Below, in pieces: positions 54,893 to 64,000 of a stretch of 64,000 nucleotides of DNA. A model generated the notes under the pieces. The model was not told the origin of the DNA, did no database searches, and worked only from the letters and a program-made list of their open reading frames with translations. The first letter of the stretch is position 1, and each line of letters begins with the position of its first letter. The position numbers and the translations under genes were made by a program. This DNA comes from Pseudomonadota bacterium (GTDB taxonomy: Bacteria > SZUA-182 > DTGQ01). The DNA lies in contig DAOURK010000007.1 of assembly GCA_030625085.1 (NCBI GenBank), positions 1 to 64,000 of the forward strand, given 5' to 3'.

Positions 54893-57070
54893 TCAGCGGG
54901 GCATATTTTTTTGAAAAATTTGCTGAAGCAGCATTCTGGCCTCATAAAAGTCGGGCCGAAGCTGGAGAGATTTTTGTAAATATATGATTGCTTCGTTGGG
55001 TTTGTCGATTATTAAAAATAATTTGGCTAATTTAAAACAGGATACATAATCGTCCGGCCAGATTTCGAGAATTTTTTTCCATTCATCTATACATTGGTCA
55101 ATTTTTTCAAGATGGTAGTAGGTATCAGCCAGACGGATATGTGCTTCCCGATTGTTTTGATTAATTCTGATAGCAACGTTAAATTTTCCGATCGCTTTTT
55201 CAAGATTCCTTTGTTGGGAATAAACTCCACCGAGGTTGGTATGAGTAATAGAGGCAAGAATAGAGTTGGGAGACAGGGAGAACACTTTTTTGAATTCACG
55301 AATAGCTGAATCAAGATCATCGGTTTTAAAATACATCATTCCCAAGTTGTTGTGCGCATTAGCCAATGAGGGGTTTATCCTCAGGGCCTCTTTATACTCC
55401 CTGATGGCCTCCCGGGGTAAAGACATCTGATCGTAGAGTAAACCAAGGATGTGATGGCCGTTGAAATATCCCGGATCTATGGCAACCAGTTTTTTTATTA
55501 CAGCCAAAGCCTCCTTGAGTCTCCCTGCCTTCTGATAGGCCAATCCAAGAGAATAAAGGGCCATTTTATTTTCAGGGTCTTGGGCGAGCACATTTTCGTA
55601 TTTTTGAATGGCCCCCTCAAGAGATCCCTTTGACTCCAATTCTCGGGCCTGATCGATTTGAGCAAGCAAAGGGGCCTTGTCCTTTGGGTCTGGAAGCAAA
55701 GATGTGGTCCGATCCTGTGTGTCTTTCTTTTTAGATTCGCCGCTCCAGATGTACCCAAGGCTGCGAAGTCTCTCTCGGGTTTCAGGAGAGAGGGCAATTT
55801 GTTTGGCATCTCCTTGTTGGTTAGATTTTAATGAGATATCTTTTTTCAGGCGCAGCAATTTGTTTTGTAAGGATTTTGTTTTTTTCGGGTTTTTTGAATA
55901 AAGGTTACTCTTTTCCTGTGGATCTTTTGTCAGATTATATACCTCGGGTTTAGGTGCCTCGATGTATTTCCATCCATCCGGAGTAATAATTCCCTCCAGC
56001 GGGGCCCAATTAAAGTTGAGCTCCGGGTAACGCGTTGCGCAGTAAAGATTTCGGCCCCGGTCTTTCTTTTTTCCTGTGAGGAGAGGGACAAGGCTTATTC
56101 CTTGATAGGTGATTTTTTTTAATTTGATACCTGATGTCTCCAGAATCGTCGGCATAATGTCTATAGTATTGACCAGGGAGTTAACCTTGGCACCCTTTTG
56201 GATCGATGTTGGATAGTTGAAAATAAGGGGGACTTTTATGGTAGTGTCATAAATAAAGAGGCCGTGGGTTTGTTCTTGATGCTCCCAGAGGCCTTCTCCA
56301 TGGTCGCCAACCAGAATAATGAGGGTATTATCCTGAAGGTGCAATGTTTGCATTTTTTCAAAAAGCTTACCTAAGCATTGATCCAGGTAAGCGATTTCCC
56401 CATCGTATGGCCGGTTTTCGTATTGGCTGTTGAAGGGAGCCGGTGGGTCATATGGGGAGTGGGGGTCAAAAAAATGTACCCACAAGAAGAATGGGTCCTC
56501 ATAATTTTTCTGAAGCCATTTTTGGGCCAATTCAGTAACCTCTTTCCCCTTCCTATAACTTTCTATGGCTTTTGGCGCCCTTCCCTCATGATGATTAAAG
56601 TGATCGTTATAATAATCGAATCCCTGCTTCAAACCAAATTGGGCGGCCAACACATAGGAGGCTAAGATGGCGCCGGTATTGTACCCTTGCTCCTTTAAAA
56701 TTTCAGCCAGGGTAACTGCGGAATCAGTAAGAACAAAAATGCCGTTATCATGGACCCCATGCCGGATTGGATATTGGCCGGTCATGATACTGGCATGAGA
56801 GGGAAGGGTGATTGGCGCCGGTGAATAGGCATTGGAAAATAAGACGCCATTTTTAGCCAGCTTATCGATGTTGGGTGTTTTAATTGATTTATACCCATAG
56901 CATCCCAGGTGGTCGGGTCGTAGGGTATCAAGAGTAATTAGAAGAATATTGAGTGAATTTTTTGGGGAAGTGGTTTTCCCCTCTGCTGTTAGGTTTGATC
57001 CATAAGTCAGAGAAAAAATCAAAAAAATAAAGATAGATGAAAAAAACACTATTTTTCGGGAAAACGACAT
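54893..57070 (-). CDS. Sulfatase-fold hydrolase/transferase with TPR domain
   Basis: 725 residues. A signal peptide or N-terminal anchor (about 5-25) is followed by an alkaline-phosphatase-superfamily domain (about 40-430): NILLITLDTLRPDHLGCYGY with D48 as metal ligand, and GDHGEGLWEHQ. At the nucleophile position, where sulfatases have C-x-P-S-R, the sequence is T88-L-P-S-H. This excludes formylglycine chemistry and is closer to phosphotransferase-type members. The C-terminal 260 residues are about seven tetratricopeptide repeats (ALYSLGLAYQKAGRLKEAL, AHNNLGMMYFKTDDLDSAI). The substrate is unknown; it should act in the periplasm. Confidence 0.85.
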   Translation of the reverse strand: MSFSRKIVFFSSIFIFLIFSLTYGSNLTAEGKTTSPKNSLNILLITLDTLRPDHLGCYGYKSIKTPNIDKLAKNGVLFSNAYSPAPITLPSHASIMTGQYPIRHGVHDNGIFVLTDSAVTLAEILKEQGYNTGAILASYVLAAQFGLKQGFDYYNDHFNHHEGRAPKAIESYRKGKEVTELAQKWLQKNYEDPFFLWVHFFDPHSPYDPPAPFNSQYENRPYDGEIAYLDQCLGKLFEKMQTLHLQDNTLIILVGDHGEGLWEHQEQTHGLFIYDTTIKVPLIFNYPTSIQKGAKVNSLVNTIDIMPTILETSGIKLKKITYQGISLVPLLTGKKKDRGRNLYCATRYPELNFNWAPLEGIITPDGWKYIEAPKPEVYNLTKDPQEKSNLYSKNPKKTKSLQNKLLRLKKDISLKSNQQGDAKQIALSPETRERLRSLGYIWSGESKKKDTQDRTTSLLPDPKDKAPLLAQIDQARELESKGSLEGAIQKYENVLAQDPENKMALYSLGLAYQKAGRLKEALAVIKKLVAIDPGYFNGHHILGLLYDQMSLPREAIREYKEALRINPSLANAHNNLGMMYFKTDDLDSAIREFKKVFSLSPNSILASITHTNLGGVYSQQRNLEKAIGKFNVAIRINQNNREAHIRLADTYYHLEKIDQCIDEWKKILEIWPDDYVSCFKLAKLFLIIDKPNEAIIYLQKSLQLRPDFYEARMLLQQIFQKNMPR

Positions 57071-57605
57071 ATATATTTTTTTGTAGTAGTAGTATATATT
57101 TTTATAAAAATAGTATCTAATAAAATCAAATGGTTATAATGCCTAAATCTGTTAATTTAGGACTTTTTACGAGTAATAATATATATTTTAATAAAAATAT
57201 TTTCATAATCGATATTTAGACAAAAGTAGCGCAGGGCTTTAGCCCTGCATTTTGGCAGGGCTAAAGCCCTGCGCTACAGTATGAAATTTAATATCTGAAA
57301 ATCTATAATAGTAGTATAAAATATTATTATTATTATTAACAATAAGAAGTATACCATAGATAATATGAAACGTCTATGAAAGGGTCAATAATTTGGCCTA
57401 AAAAATAATTTTACAAATCTTTGGAATTCAGTAGAATCCATTAACCATTTTTTTCTTTACAATTAATAGCATTATGGTAAGATAATATTCTATTTTTGTT
57501 CACTAATTCGGTAAATAATTCAGTCTTTAATCCAGCTTCTAACTTCTTATTTTTTCTAGTCTAATTCCATGCTCTAATACTGATAACTAAGCGAGAGGTA
57601 ATGGA
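57071..57605. other. Intergenic region upstream of the formate dehydrogenase operon
   Basis: 535 bp between divergent genes. It holds the MITE-like element at 57182-57307; the rest is very AT-rich. I find no convincing -24/-12 or -35/-10 pair here. The operon's ribosome-binding site is GAGAGGT before ATG 57606. Confidence 0.55.
57182..57307 (-). mobile_element. MITE-like element with terminal inverted repeats, inverted copy
   Basis: About 126 bp, the reverse complement of 52367-52491 with few differences in the core (GTAGCGCAGGGCTTTAG mirrored around GCATTTTGGC). The right end CTGAAAATCTATA matches; the left end is diverged. Confidence 0.7.
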
Positions 57606-58094
57606 ATGAGTAATTTGGATATAACATATATAAGTCAAATTTTAACTGGCTATAAAAGTATGAAAGGGGCCTTGATTCCTGTGCTCCAGGAAGTGCAAAA
57701 TCATTATACCTATATTCCGGAGCCGGCCGTAGACCTTATTGCTGAGGCCTTAAATATTTCTCCCAGTGAAATTTATGGAGTTCTTACTTTTTATACTCAA
57801 TTTTATACACAACCGGAAGGGAAATATACTATTAAATTGTGCAGAGGAACAGCCTGCCATGTTAAAGGGTCAAAGTCCATTCTCGAGGCCATTGAAAGAA
57901 AACTGGGTATCAGAGTCGGAGAAACGACTAAGGATGACTTGTTTACCTTACGGATCGTTGCTTGTCTGGGAGCGTGTGCTGTAGCCCCGGTAATGATGGT
58001 CAATGGAGATTATTACGGTGAGCTGACACTCGAAAAAATAGAGGGGATATTTGACGAACTACAGGCAAAGGAATGTAAGTCAGCTAAAACATAA
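57606..58094 (+). CDS. NuoE-like [2Fe-2S] subunit of NAD-linked formate dehydrogenase
   Basis: 162 residues of the 24-kDa subunit fold. C79, C84, C120 and C124 (CRGTAC and CLGAC) bind the [2Fe-2S] cluster. Features such as EIYGVLTFYTQF and APVMMVNG are standard. In this operon it relays electrons between FdhA and the NuoF-like flavin subunit. It is the first gene of the formate dehydrogenase cluster. Confidence 0.92.
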   Translation: MSNLDITYISQILTGYKSMKGALIPVLQEVQNHYTYIPEPAVDLIAEALNISPSEIYGVLTFYTQFYTQPEGKYTIKLCRGTACHVKGSKSILEAIERKLGIRVGETTKDDLFTLRIVACLGACAVAPVMMVNGDYYGELTLEKIEGIFDELQAKECKSAKT

Positions 58095-58138
58095 GCTTAT
58101 TCTAACCCGAACAAGACGGGACTAAAAATCTACTATAG

Positions 58139-58185
58139 ATTACCACAAAGATCACCAAAGCAGTGAAGAGCACGAAGGGGAAATA
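58139..58185. repeat. ACCACAAAGATCACCAAAG repeat relative
   Basis: Spaced ACAAAG / CCAAAG / ACGAAG units between the NuoE-like and NuoF-like genes, similar to 31922-31960. Confidence 0.4.
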
Positions 58186-58272
58186 AAATTTTCATGTCTT
58201 ATTGGCAAGATAGAAATGTTTTTTGTCAGAAAAATATGAATTTCAGAACTAAGCGCCAAAAGAGTCTAATGA

Positions 58273-60159
58273 GTGAACATGAAGGTAAAAAAAGAACAAA
58301 AGCCTATGGATAAAGGAAAAAAATTACAATCAATAGAAGAACTTGAGTCGTTGCAGCAGCAAGCTTTTGATAGATATGATCCTTTGCGAAAAAGGGTTCG
58401 TATTTGCATGACAGGGTGTTTGGCTCATGGTGCGGATAAAGTGCGGGATGCCTTGGTCGAAGAATTGGAAAATCAAGGCATGAGCAAAGATATCGATTTA
58501 GTGGAAACCGGATGTTTCGGTTTTTGTGCTAAAGCGCCGGTGGTAGCCATAGATCCGGAGGATATCCACTACCAACGAGTAAAACCCGAAGATGCCGGGG
58601 AGATTGTTTCCGAAACCCTTGGTAAAGGGAATATCATTGACAGATTGGTTTATTTTGATAAGAAGGCTAATAAGAGATTACCTTACACGCAGGATATCCC
58701 TTTTTACAAGAGACAAGTTAAACATGTATTAAGAAATTGTGGGCGGATCGATCCTAAGCGTATTGACCATTATCTCTTAAATGATGGATATAAAGCCTTG
58801 GCCAAAGTTATTACCTCTTTATCCCCTGAGGAAGTTATTGAAATGATAAAGAAGTCCGGTTTGAGGGGCAGAGGAGGGGGAGGCTTTCGCACCGGCTTAA
58901 AATGGGAGATCTGTCGAAGAGCTGCCGGAAGCCCTAAATACCTTATTTGCAACGCTGATGAAGGTGATCCGGGGGCGTTTATGGATCGTGGTCTTCTGGA
59001 AGGTGATCCGCATTCAGTTCTGGAGGGGATGTTGATTGGAGCGTATGCCCTTGGTGCCCGGTTTGGGTATGTTTATGTAAGGGCGGAGTATCCTATAGCG
59101 ATAGATCATCTCAAAATCGCCTTAAATGAGCTGAAGTCATTGGGACTCTTGGGGGATAATATTCTGGGGAAAGATTTTTCCTTCCATCTCAAACTCAAAG
59201 AAGGTGCAGGCGCCTTTGTATGTGGGGAGGAAACCGCTTTGATGGCATCTATTGAAGGCAAAAGGGGTATGCCCAGGCCTCGGCCGCCTTTTCCGGCCCA
59301 CAAAGGGTTGTGGGGTAAACCCACCAATATTAACAATGTAGAAACCTTTGGTAATGTCCCCTTAATTATCCTGAATGGGAGCGAAGAATATACCCGATTA
59401 GGCACGGAAAAGAGCAAGGGGACCAAGATCTTTGCTTTGGCCGGCAGGGTTAATAATACCGGGTTGGTGGAGATCCCCATGGGCACTTCTTTACGTGATA
59501 TTATATTTGATATTGGCGGAGGAATCCCAAAAGGCAGGACCTTTAAAGCTGTGCAGCTAGGGGGGCCTTCTGGTGGTTGTATCCCTGGGGACCATCTTGA
59601 TGTGCCGATAGATTATGATTCATTGATAAACCTGGGAGCGATTATGGGATCAGGCGGGATGGTAGTGATGGATTCAGCCAATTGCATGATTGATGTTGCC
59701 CGGTTTTTTCTGGAGTTCATTCAAATTGAAAGTTGTGGTAAATGCATACCCTGCCGCATAGGTACCAAAAGAATGCTGGAGATCCTTGTTCGGATCACTG
59801 AAGGGGAAGGGAAAGAAGAGGATATCTCATTATTGAAAGAGCTGGCTGAAGGTATAAAAATTACCGCCTTATGTGGATTAGGGCAAACGGCGCCAAATCC
59901 GGTTTTGAGCACCATTCGTTATTTTCTTGATGAATATAAGGAACATATCTTTGAAAAGAGATGTCCGGCTAGTGTATGCGTTCCTTTGATAAAGTTTGAA
60001 GTAAATCGGGAACTGTGCAAGAAATGCGGGATTTGTAAAAAGGTATGTCCGGTAGGGGCGGTTAGTTGGGAGAAAAAAATGCCGGCCGTTATTGATAAGA
60101 ATATTTGTATTAAGTGTAAAACCTGTATAGAAAATTGTCCTGCTCAGGCAATACAATAA
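58273..60159 (+). CDS. NuoF-like FMN/NADH-binding subunit with extra Fe-S domains
   Basis: 628 residues. Order: a thioredoxin-like [2Fe-2S] domain (about 40-115; CMTGCLAHGAD and CFGFCAKAP); the NuoF core with FMN loop GLRGRGGGGFRTG and NADH-site GAGAFVCGEETALMASIEG; an SLBB section; the [4Fe-4S] motif SCGKCIPCR...C; and two C-terminal ferredoxin clusters (CKKCGICKKVCP and CIKCKTCIENCP). The many clusters resemble electron-bifurcating hydrogenase/formate dehydrogenase subunits, so ferredoxin may take part as well as NAD. The start is GTG 58273 or, two codons on, ATG 58279. Confidence 0.93.
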   Translation: MNMKVKKEQKPMDKGKKLQSIEELESLQQQAFDRYDPLRKRVRICMTGCLAHGADKVRDALVEELENQGMSKDIDLVETGCFGFCAKAPVVAIDPEDIHYQRVKPEDAGEIVSETLGKGNIIDRLVYFDKKANKRLPYTQDIPFYKRQVKHVLRNCGRIDPKRIDHYLLNDGYKALAKVITSLSPEEVIEMIKKSGLRGRGGGGFRTGLKWEICRRAAGSPKYLICNADEGDPGAFMDRGLLEGDPHSVLEGMLIGAYALGARFGYVYVRAEYPIAIDHLKIALNELKSLGLLGDNILGKDFSFHLKLKEGAGAFVCGEETALMASIEGKRGMPRPRPPFPAHKGLWGKPTNINNVETFGNVPLIILNGSEEYTRLGTEKSKGTKIFALAGRVNNTGLVEIPMGTSLRDIIFDIGGGIPKGRTFKAVQLGGPSGGCIPGDHLDVPIDYDSLINLGAIMGSGGMVVMDSANCMIDVARFFLEFIQIESCGKCIPCRIGTKRMLEILVRITEGEGKEEDISLLKELAEGIKITALCGLGQTAPNPVLSTIRYFLDEYKEHIFEKRCPASVCVPLIKFEVNRELCKKCGICKKVCPVGAVSWEKKMPAVIDKNICIKCKTCIENCPAQAIQ

Positions 60160-60203
60160 CCATAGGGTTTTAAAAATAATTAATAGCACAGGTGAAATAG
60201 TTT

Positions 60204-62891
60204 ATGGACGGAAAAAAAATAGTGCTTTCAATCAATGGAAAAGAGATCACCTGCGGTCTCAATAAAACAATATTGGATGTCGTCCGCGAAAATGGTATTC
60301 AAATCCCTACTCTGTGTGACTGTAAAAATTTGGCCCCCTTTGGGGCATGTCGTCTTTGTTTAGTTGAAATTGAGGGGATTCCCAAACTGATAACAGCTTG
60401 TTCCACCATTGCTGTAAAGGGGATGAAGATCAGGACTGAGTCGGAACGGATTGATAAGTCTCGAAGATTTATTGTTGAGTTATTATTATCAGATCATCCG
60501 TTTGATTGTATGTTTTGTGAACAAGCGGGCACCTGTCCGCTTCAGGACCTGGCCTATGAATATGGCATGAAAAATATTCGTTTTCCCGGCGAAAAACGAG
60601 CAACTATTACTGATGATACCAATCCCTTTATTGAAAGAGATAATAGTAAATGTATTTTATGTGGTAGATGCGTGCGGGTTTGTGATGAGATTCAAGGGGT
60701 TGGGGCTATAGGTTTTATAGACCGGGGATTTCAGACTCGTATCGGCACTCCCTTTGACAGAAACCTCGATTGTGAGTTTTGTGGTCAATGTGTGGCGTCC
60801 TGTCCTGTAGGCGCACTGACAGCCAAGCCTTCAAAACAGAAGGGAAGGATCTGGCAAACCAGGTCAGTGAAAACCATATGTCCTTATTGCGGCTGTGGCT
60901 GCAACTTAACACTTCATGTCCGGGATAATAAGATTATTAGCGTGACTTCAGACCCGGATACACTGAATGAAGGTTATCTTTGCAGCAAAGGTAGATTCGG
61001 CTGTGATTATGTGCACCATCCCGATCGGTTGCAATATCCCTTGATTAAAAAGGACGGCCAATTTATTCGATCATCATGGGAACAAGCGTTAACCCTGGTG
61101 GCCATGAAATTCAAAGAGATCAAAGAACAGCATGGAAATGATAGCTTGGCCGGTTTAAGTTCAGCCAAATGCACTAATGAAGAAAATTATCTGTTTCAAA
61201 AATTTATAAGGGCGGTGTTGGGCACCAACAATGTTGACCATTGTGCGCGGCTTTGACATTCTTCTACAGTGGCTGGTCTAGCCACAGCATTTGGTAGCGG
61301 AGCCATGACCAATTCGATTGCCGAAATCGCAGGGGCCGAAACTATCTTGGTTATCGGTTCCAATACCACCGAAGCCCATCCTATTGTTGGTCTACAGGTA
61401 AAAAAGGCAGTTAAAAAACATGGGGCGAAATTGATTGTTGCCGATCCCAGACCGATTGACTTAACCCGTTTGGCTGATATCTGGTTGCCTCTTAAGCCCG
61501 GCACGAATGTGGCCTTATTGAATGGAATGATGAAGGTTATTATTGAAGAAGGGCTTGAAGATCAGAGATTTATCGCTGAGCGAACTGAAGGCTATGAAGA
61601 ATTCAAGAAGGTGATAGATGCTCTCGACCTGGAGGAGACCGCTCAGATAACCGGAGTATCAGTTTCATTGATTCGGGAGGCTGCCCGGATGTATGCACAG
61701 GCCGAGAAAGCCTCAATCCTTTATGCCATGGGGATTACCCAACACTCCTCCGGTACCGGACATGTTTTGTCAACCGCTAATTTAGCTATGCTTACAGGGA
61801 ATGTGGGGAAGGAAAGTGCGGGGGTAAATCCGCTCAGGGGCCAAAGCAATGTTCAGGGCGCTTGTGATATGGGGTGTTTACCAAACGTTCTTCCCGGCTA
61901 TCAGAAGGTATCCGATGCTGGTGTTCTCTCAAAATTTGAGAATAAATGGAATGTCCCTTTATCTAATAAGCCGGGATTAACTGTTACCGAAATGTTTCAT
62001 GGAGCTTTGACTGGAGAGGTTAAAGGGTTGTATGTAATGGGTGAAAATCCAATGCTGAGTGATCCTGATCTTAATAAAGTTAAAAAGGCCCTGGAATCTT
62101 TGGAATTTTTGGTGGTTCAGGATATCTTTTTAACTGAGACAGCCAAAATGGCTGATGTGGTTTTACCAGCGGTAAGCTTTGCTGAAAAAGAGGGCACGGT
62201 AACCAATACCGAAAGAAGAGTCCAGAAGATGAACAAAGCCCTTGAAAGCACTGGAGAGGGCAAAGAAGATTGGAAAATTATAAAAGATCTGGCTGGGGCT
62301 ATGGGATATGCCATGCACTATCCGGCGGCCGAAAATATTTTTCGGGAACTTTCAGGGTTAACTCCTATTTACAATGGTATTACCTATGAAAGAATAGATC
62401 CCCATGGGATACAATGGCCTTGTCCGAGTGTTCATCACCCCGGAACAAAGTATCTACATCATCGCCGTTTTTCTAAGGGGTTAGGAAAATTTAGTCCTGT
62501 TGAATACACTCCTCCGGCTGAGATAGTGGATGACGAATATCCTTTTATACTTACTACCGGAAGAATTTTATTTCATTTTCACACCGGATCAATGAGCCGT
62601 CGGGTTTTTTCTCTCAATGAGATAAGCCCTGAAGGGTTTCTTGAAATGAGCGCCAAGGACGCTGATTATTTGGGGATTGAATCCAATGAAGAAGTGGTAG
62701 TTAAATCCAGGAGGGGAAAACTTAAGGTGAAAGCATTGGTTAAAAAGAATTTTTTGGCAGGGACGGTATTTCTGCCCTTCCATTTTCACGAGTCTCCGGC
62801 AAATATTTTGACCAATACAGCCCTCGATCCGGTGGCCAAAATTCCGGAATTGAAGGTGTGTGCAGTAAAAATTGAAAAAATAAAAAAATAA
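60204..62891 (+). CDS. fdhA: Selenocysteine-containing formate dehydrogenase catalytic subunit FdhA (UGA read through)
   Basis: 895 residues, oxidising formate to CO2. The reading frame is broken only by TGA 61254-61256, which is codon 351 in NVDHCARL-U-HSSTVAGLA. This is exactly where formate dehydrogenases have Sec or Cys. N-terminal NuoG-like part: [2Fe-2S] cysteines C38, C49, C52, C66; DHPFDCMFCEQAGTCPLQD; ferredoxin clusters CILCGRCVRVC and CEFCGQCVASCP. The molybdopterin core has its own [4Fe-4S] site CPYCGCGCN and CSKGRFG. A stem-loop with a GGU loop follows the UGA. It lies 44 bp after the NuoF-like gene. Confidence 0.93.
61269..61285 (+). promoter_or_regulatory. Bacterial SECIS element
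   Basis: GTGGCT pairs with AGCCAC around the loop GGTCT. The 6-bp stem begins 13 nt after the UGA, and the loop GG lies 19 nt after it. A GGU in a small apical loop at this distance is what SelB recognises in bacterial selenoprotein mRNAs such as E. coli fdhF. Confidence 0.82.
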
Positions 62892-62907
62892 CGAGGGGAG
62901 TTAACCG

Positions 62908-63369
62908 ATGGTAGATATTGAGCAAGTAATGGATATTAAGCTTTTTAAGGATTTTAGCGTTACTGAAATTGAGCGGATTCTCGGCATTGCCAAGCTTCAA
63001 AGTTTCAAAGTCGGAGAGACGATTATCAGAGAAAATGTAGTTGGCAAAGAACTATATATTATTATTGAGGGGAAAGTAAGGATCAGTAAATTGGTTTCAA
63101 TAGGTGAAAGCGTAAATTTTGCCATTCTAAGGCGAGGCAATTTTTTTGGAGAATTATCCCTTTTAACTCAGAAAGCGCATTCAGCCACCGCCGAGGCAGT
63201 AGAAAATACTCAAGTAATGACTATCAATAAAACGGATTTTGATAAATTTGTTGAGACAGATCCACAGGCCGGATTTAAAATACTTAAATCAATTATTTGC
63301 GAGATCAGTGAGTTGCTCAAGCAGATGAATGACAAATTTATTGATATGATGGGGTATATGTGGAGATAA
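62908..63369 (+). CDS. Cyclic nucleotide-binding-domain protein without DNA-binding domain
   Basis: 153 residues forming one Crp-type beta-roll: LFKDFSVTEIERIL, then VGKELYIIIEGKVRIS, FFGELSLLTQKAHSATAEA (the phosphate-binding cassette) and TINKTDFDKFV. It stops after the C helix and has no helix-turn-helix, so it is not a Crp/Fnr activator by itself. It follows fdhA by 16 bp with AGGGGAG before the ATG, so it belongs to the formate dehydrogenase operon and may tune it through protein contacts. Confidence 0.85.
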   Translation: MVDIEQVMDIKLFKDFSVTEIERILGIAKLQSFKVGETIIRENVVGKELYIIIEGKVRISKLVSIGESVNFAILRRGNFFGELSLLTQKAHSATAEAVENTQVMTINKTDFDKFVETDPQAGFKILKSIICEISELLKQMNDKFIDMMGYMWR

Positions 63370-63420
63370 TATAGAGAATGAAGAATGGGGACCAAGGATA
63401 AATTGAAAATTTTTAGCGAA

Positions 63421-63462
63421 AAAAAAGGCCAACCGGCATTTATTAGTGCCTGTGGCCTTTTT
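63421..63462. terminator. Bidirectional terminator
   Basis: AAAAAAGGCC...GGCA pairs with TGCC...GGCCTTTTTT around TTTATTAG. A-run and T-run on both sides serve the operon on the plus strand and the Spy-like gene on the minus strand. Confidence 0.8.
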
Positions 63463-63493
63463 TTTTCAGTTAACACGTCTTTTTTTAGTTAGC

Positions 63494-64000
63494 TTACCAG
63501 CCCATGCCTCCCATGCCTCTTCCGCGACCTTGCCCAGGTCCCTGTCCGAACCCTTTTCTTTGAGGCATATCACATTTTGATCTTCCTCTCCAGCCTCTCA
63601 TTTCATCGAATACTTCCATTTGTTCGGGAGTTAATATTTTTCTAATTTCAGGACGCTGACGCATTCTTGCCTTTTGTAATTTTGCTCGAAGCGTGGCAAT
63701 TTCATCAGTTAATTGGTCGGCTTTTTTCCACTTGATATCATCTTGCTCCATTAAGGCCCTTCGTTTCAATCTTTTTTGACCTAAATCATCTTGTAAGTCA
63801 ATGGTCTTTCTCATAAGATTAAAGCGAATTTTGTGCATTTTTTGTCTCTGTTCAACAGACAAATTCAGATACCGGCCGAGACGCTTAAAATTATCTGCTC
63901 CGCTAAAAAATGGCATGTTGCCCTCTCCACTACCTGTATTTTGCAGATATCTACTACTAAAAGATTGTTCTTCCATATGGGCGTTTGCCTGGGTTATTAA
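63494..64000 (-). CDS. Spy/CpxP-like periplasmic protein, 5' end beyond the window
   Basis: 168 residues visible; the gene continues past the window edge. Upstream of the Met at 63976 the frame reads LITQANA-HMEEQ, which looks like the end of a signal peptide with an AxA-like cleavage site. The true start is therefore outside. The body is helical and charged, with NLSVEQRQKMHKIR and the LTxxQ motif KILTPEQMEVFDEMRG, as in Spy/CpxP/heavy-metal-resistance chaperones. The C-terminus is Gly/Arg/Met-rich (GQGPGQGRGRGMGGMGW). Confidence 0.75.
   Translation of the reverse strand, partial: LITQANAHMEEQSFSSRYLQNTGSGEGNMPFFSGADNFKRLGRYLNLSVEQRQKMHKIRFNLMRKTIDLQDDLGQKRLKRRALMEQDDIKWKKADQLTDEIATLRAKLQKARMRQRPEIRKILTPEQMEVFDEMRGWRGRSKCDMPQRKGFGQGPGQGRGRGMGGMGW

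Noticed and set aside
61254-61268. Stop codon splitting fdhA into two genes
   Set aside because: The UGA sits at the Sec position, the protein continues in the same frame with conserved sequence, and a SECIS-like stem-loop follows.

Overview
The window is AT-rich DNA from an anaerobic, two-membrane (Gram-negative type) bacterium. Evidence for this is a type II secretion system with an outer-membrane secretin, a predicted outer-membrane beta-barrel, large exported proteins, a selenocysteine formate dehydrogenase with NuoE/NuoF-like partners, and a sigma-54 activator with Cys-bearing PAS domains. Gene orders such as ffh-rpsP-khpA-rimM-trmD-(SPOUT methyltransferase)-rplS and ruvC-ruvA-ruvB resemble deltaproteobacterial lineages and related uncultured phyla. 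I cannot fix the phylum from the sequence alone.

Layout. 1-3.5 kb: threonine synthase and a two-gene ABC-2 exporter. 3.9-8.8 kb: a membrane-bound sensor fused to a sigma-54 activator, then a DUF1614 membrane protein and a pentapeptide-repeat protein on the other strand. 8.8-9.7 kb: a long regulatory gap with two dyads exactly 100 bp apart upstream of a good -24/-12 sequence, leading into a Cys-rich protein gene. 10.4-22.5 kb: a type II secretion operon in the order gspE-F-G-H-I-J-K-L-M-C-D, interrupted by two palindromic repeats. 22.5-28.7 kb (minus strand): ruvCAB, yebC, an EF-G2-type GTPase and an RsuA/RluB-type pseudouridine synthase. 29.1-31.8 kb: a DUF4912 protein and a GH57 branching enzyme. 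32-35.2 kb (minus): glycosyltransferase, ParB-like protein and an SPL-type radical SAM protein. 35.6-37.4 kb: a tiny secreted Gly/Tyr-repeat protein and a receiver-HisKA protein. 37.5-42.1 kb: the SRP/ribosomal/tRNA-modification operon. 42.6-51.4 kb: two very large exported propeller/Ig-type proteins and a beta-barrel protein. 51.5-57.1 kb: moaC, a cation/proton antiporter, a probable TorD-type chaperone and a sulfatase-fold/TPR protein. 57.6-63.4 kb: NAD-linked formate dehydrogenase (NuoE-like, NuoF-like, Sec-FdhA) and a cyclic-nucleotide-binding-domain protein. The window ends inside a Spy/CpxP-like gene.

Functional links. The formate dehydrogenase has an in-frame UGA followed by a compact stem-loop with a GGU apical loop, so FdhA is one 895-residue selenoprotein. 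moaC (molybdopterin synthesis) and the TorD-like chaperone nearby fit maturation of this or another molybdoenzyme. The type II system could export the two giant proteins. Both carry a Gly-Cys-Phe-x-Asp motif close to the C-terminus, followed by a hydrophobic segment, which may be an unrecognised sorting signal. In the 728-residue protein this anchor is out of frame by one A.

Other notable features are two housekeeping genes that appear to start at CTG (rimM) and ATA (the pseudouridine synthase), and an unusual density of small dispersed repeats: at least six families, most of them palindromic.
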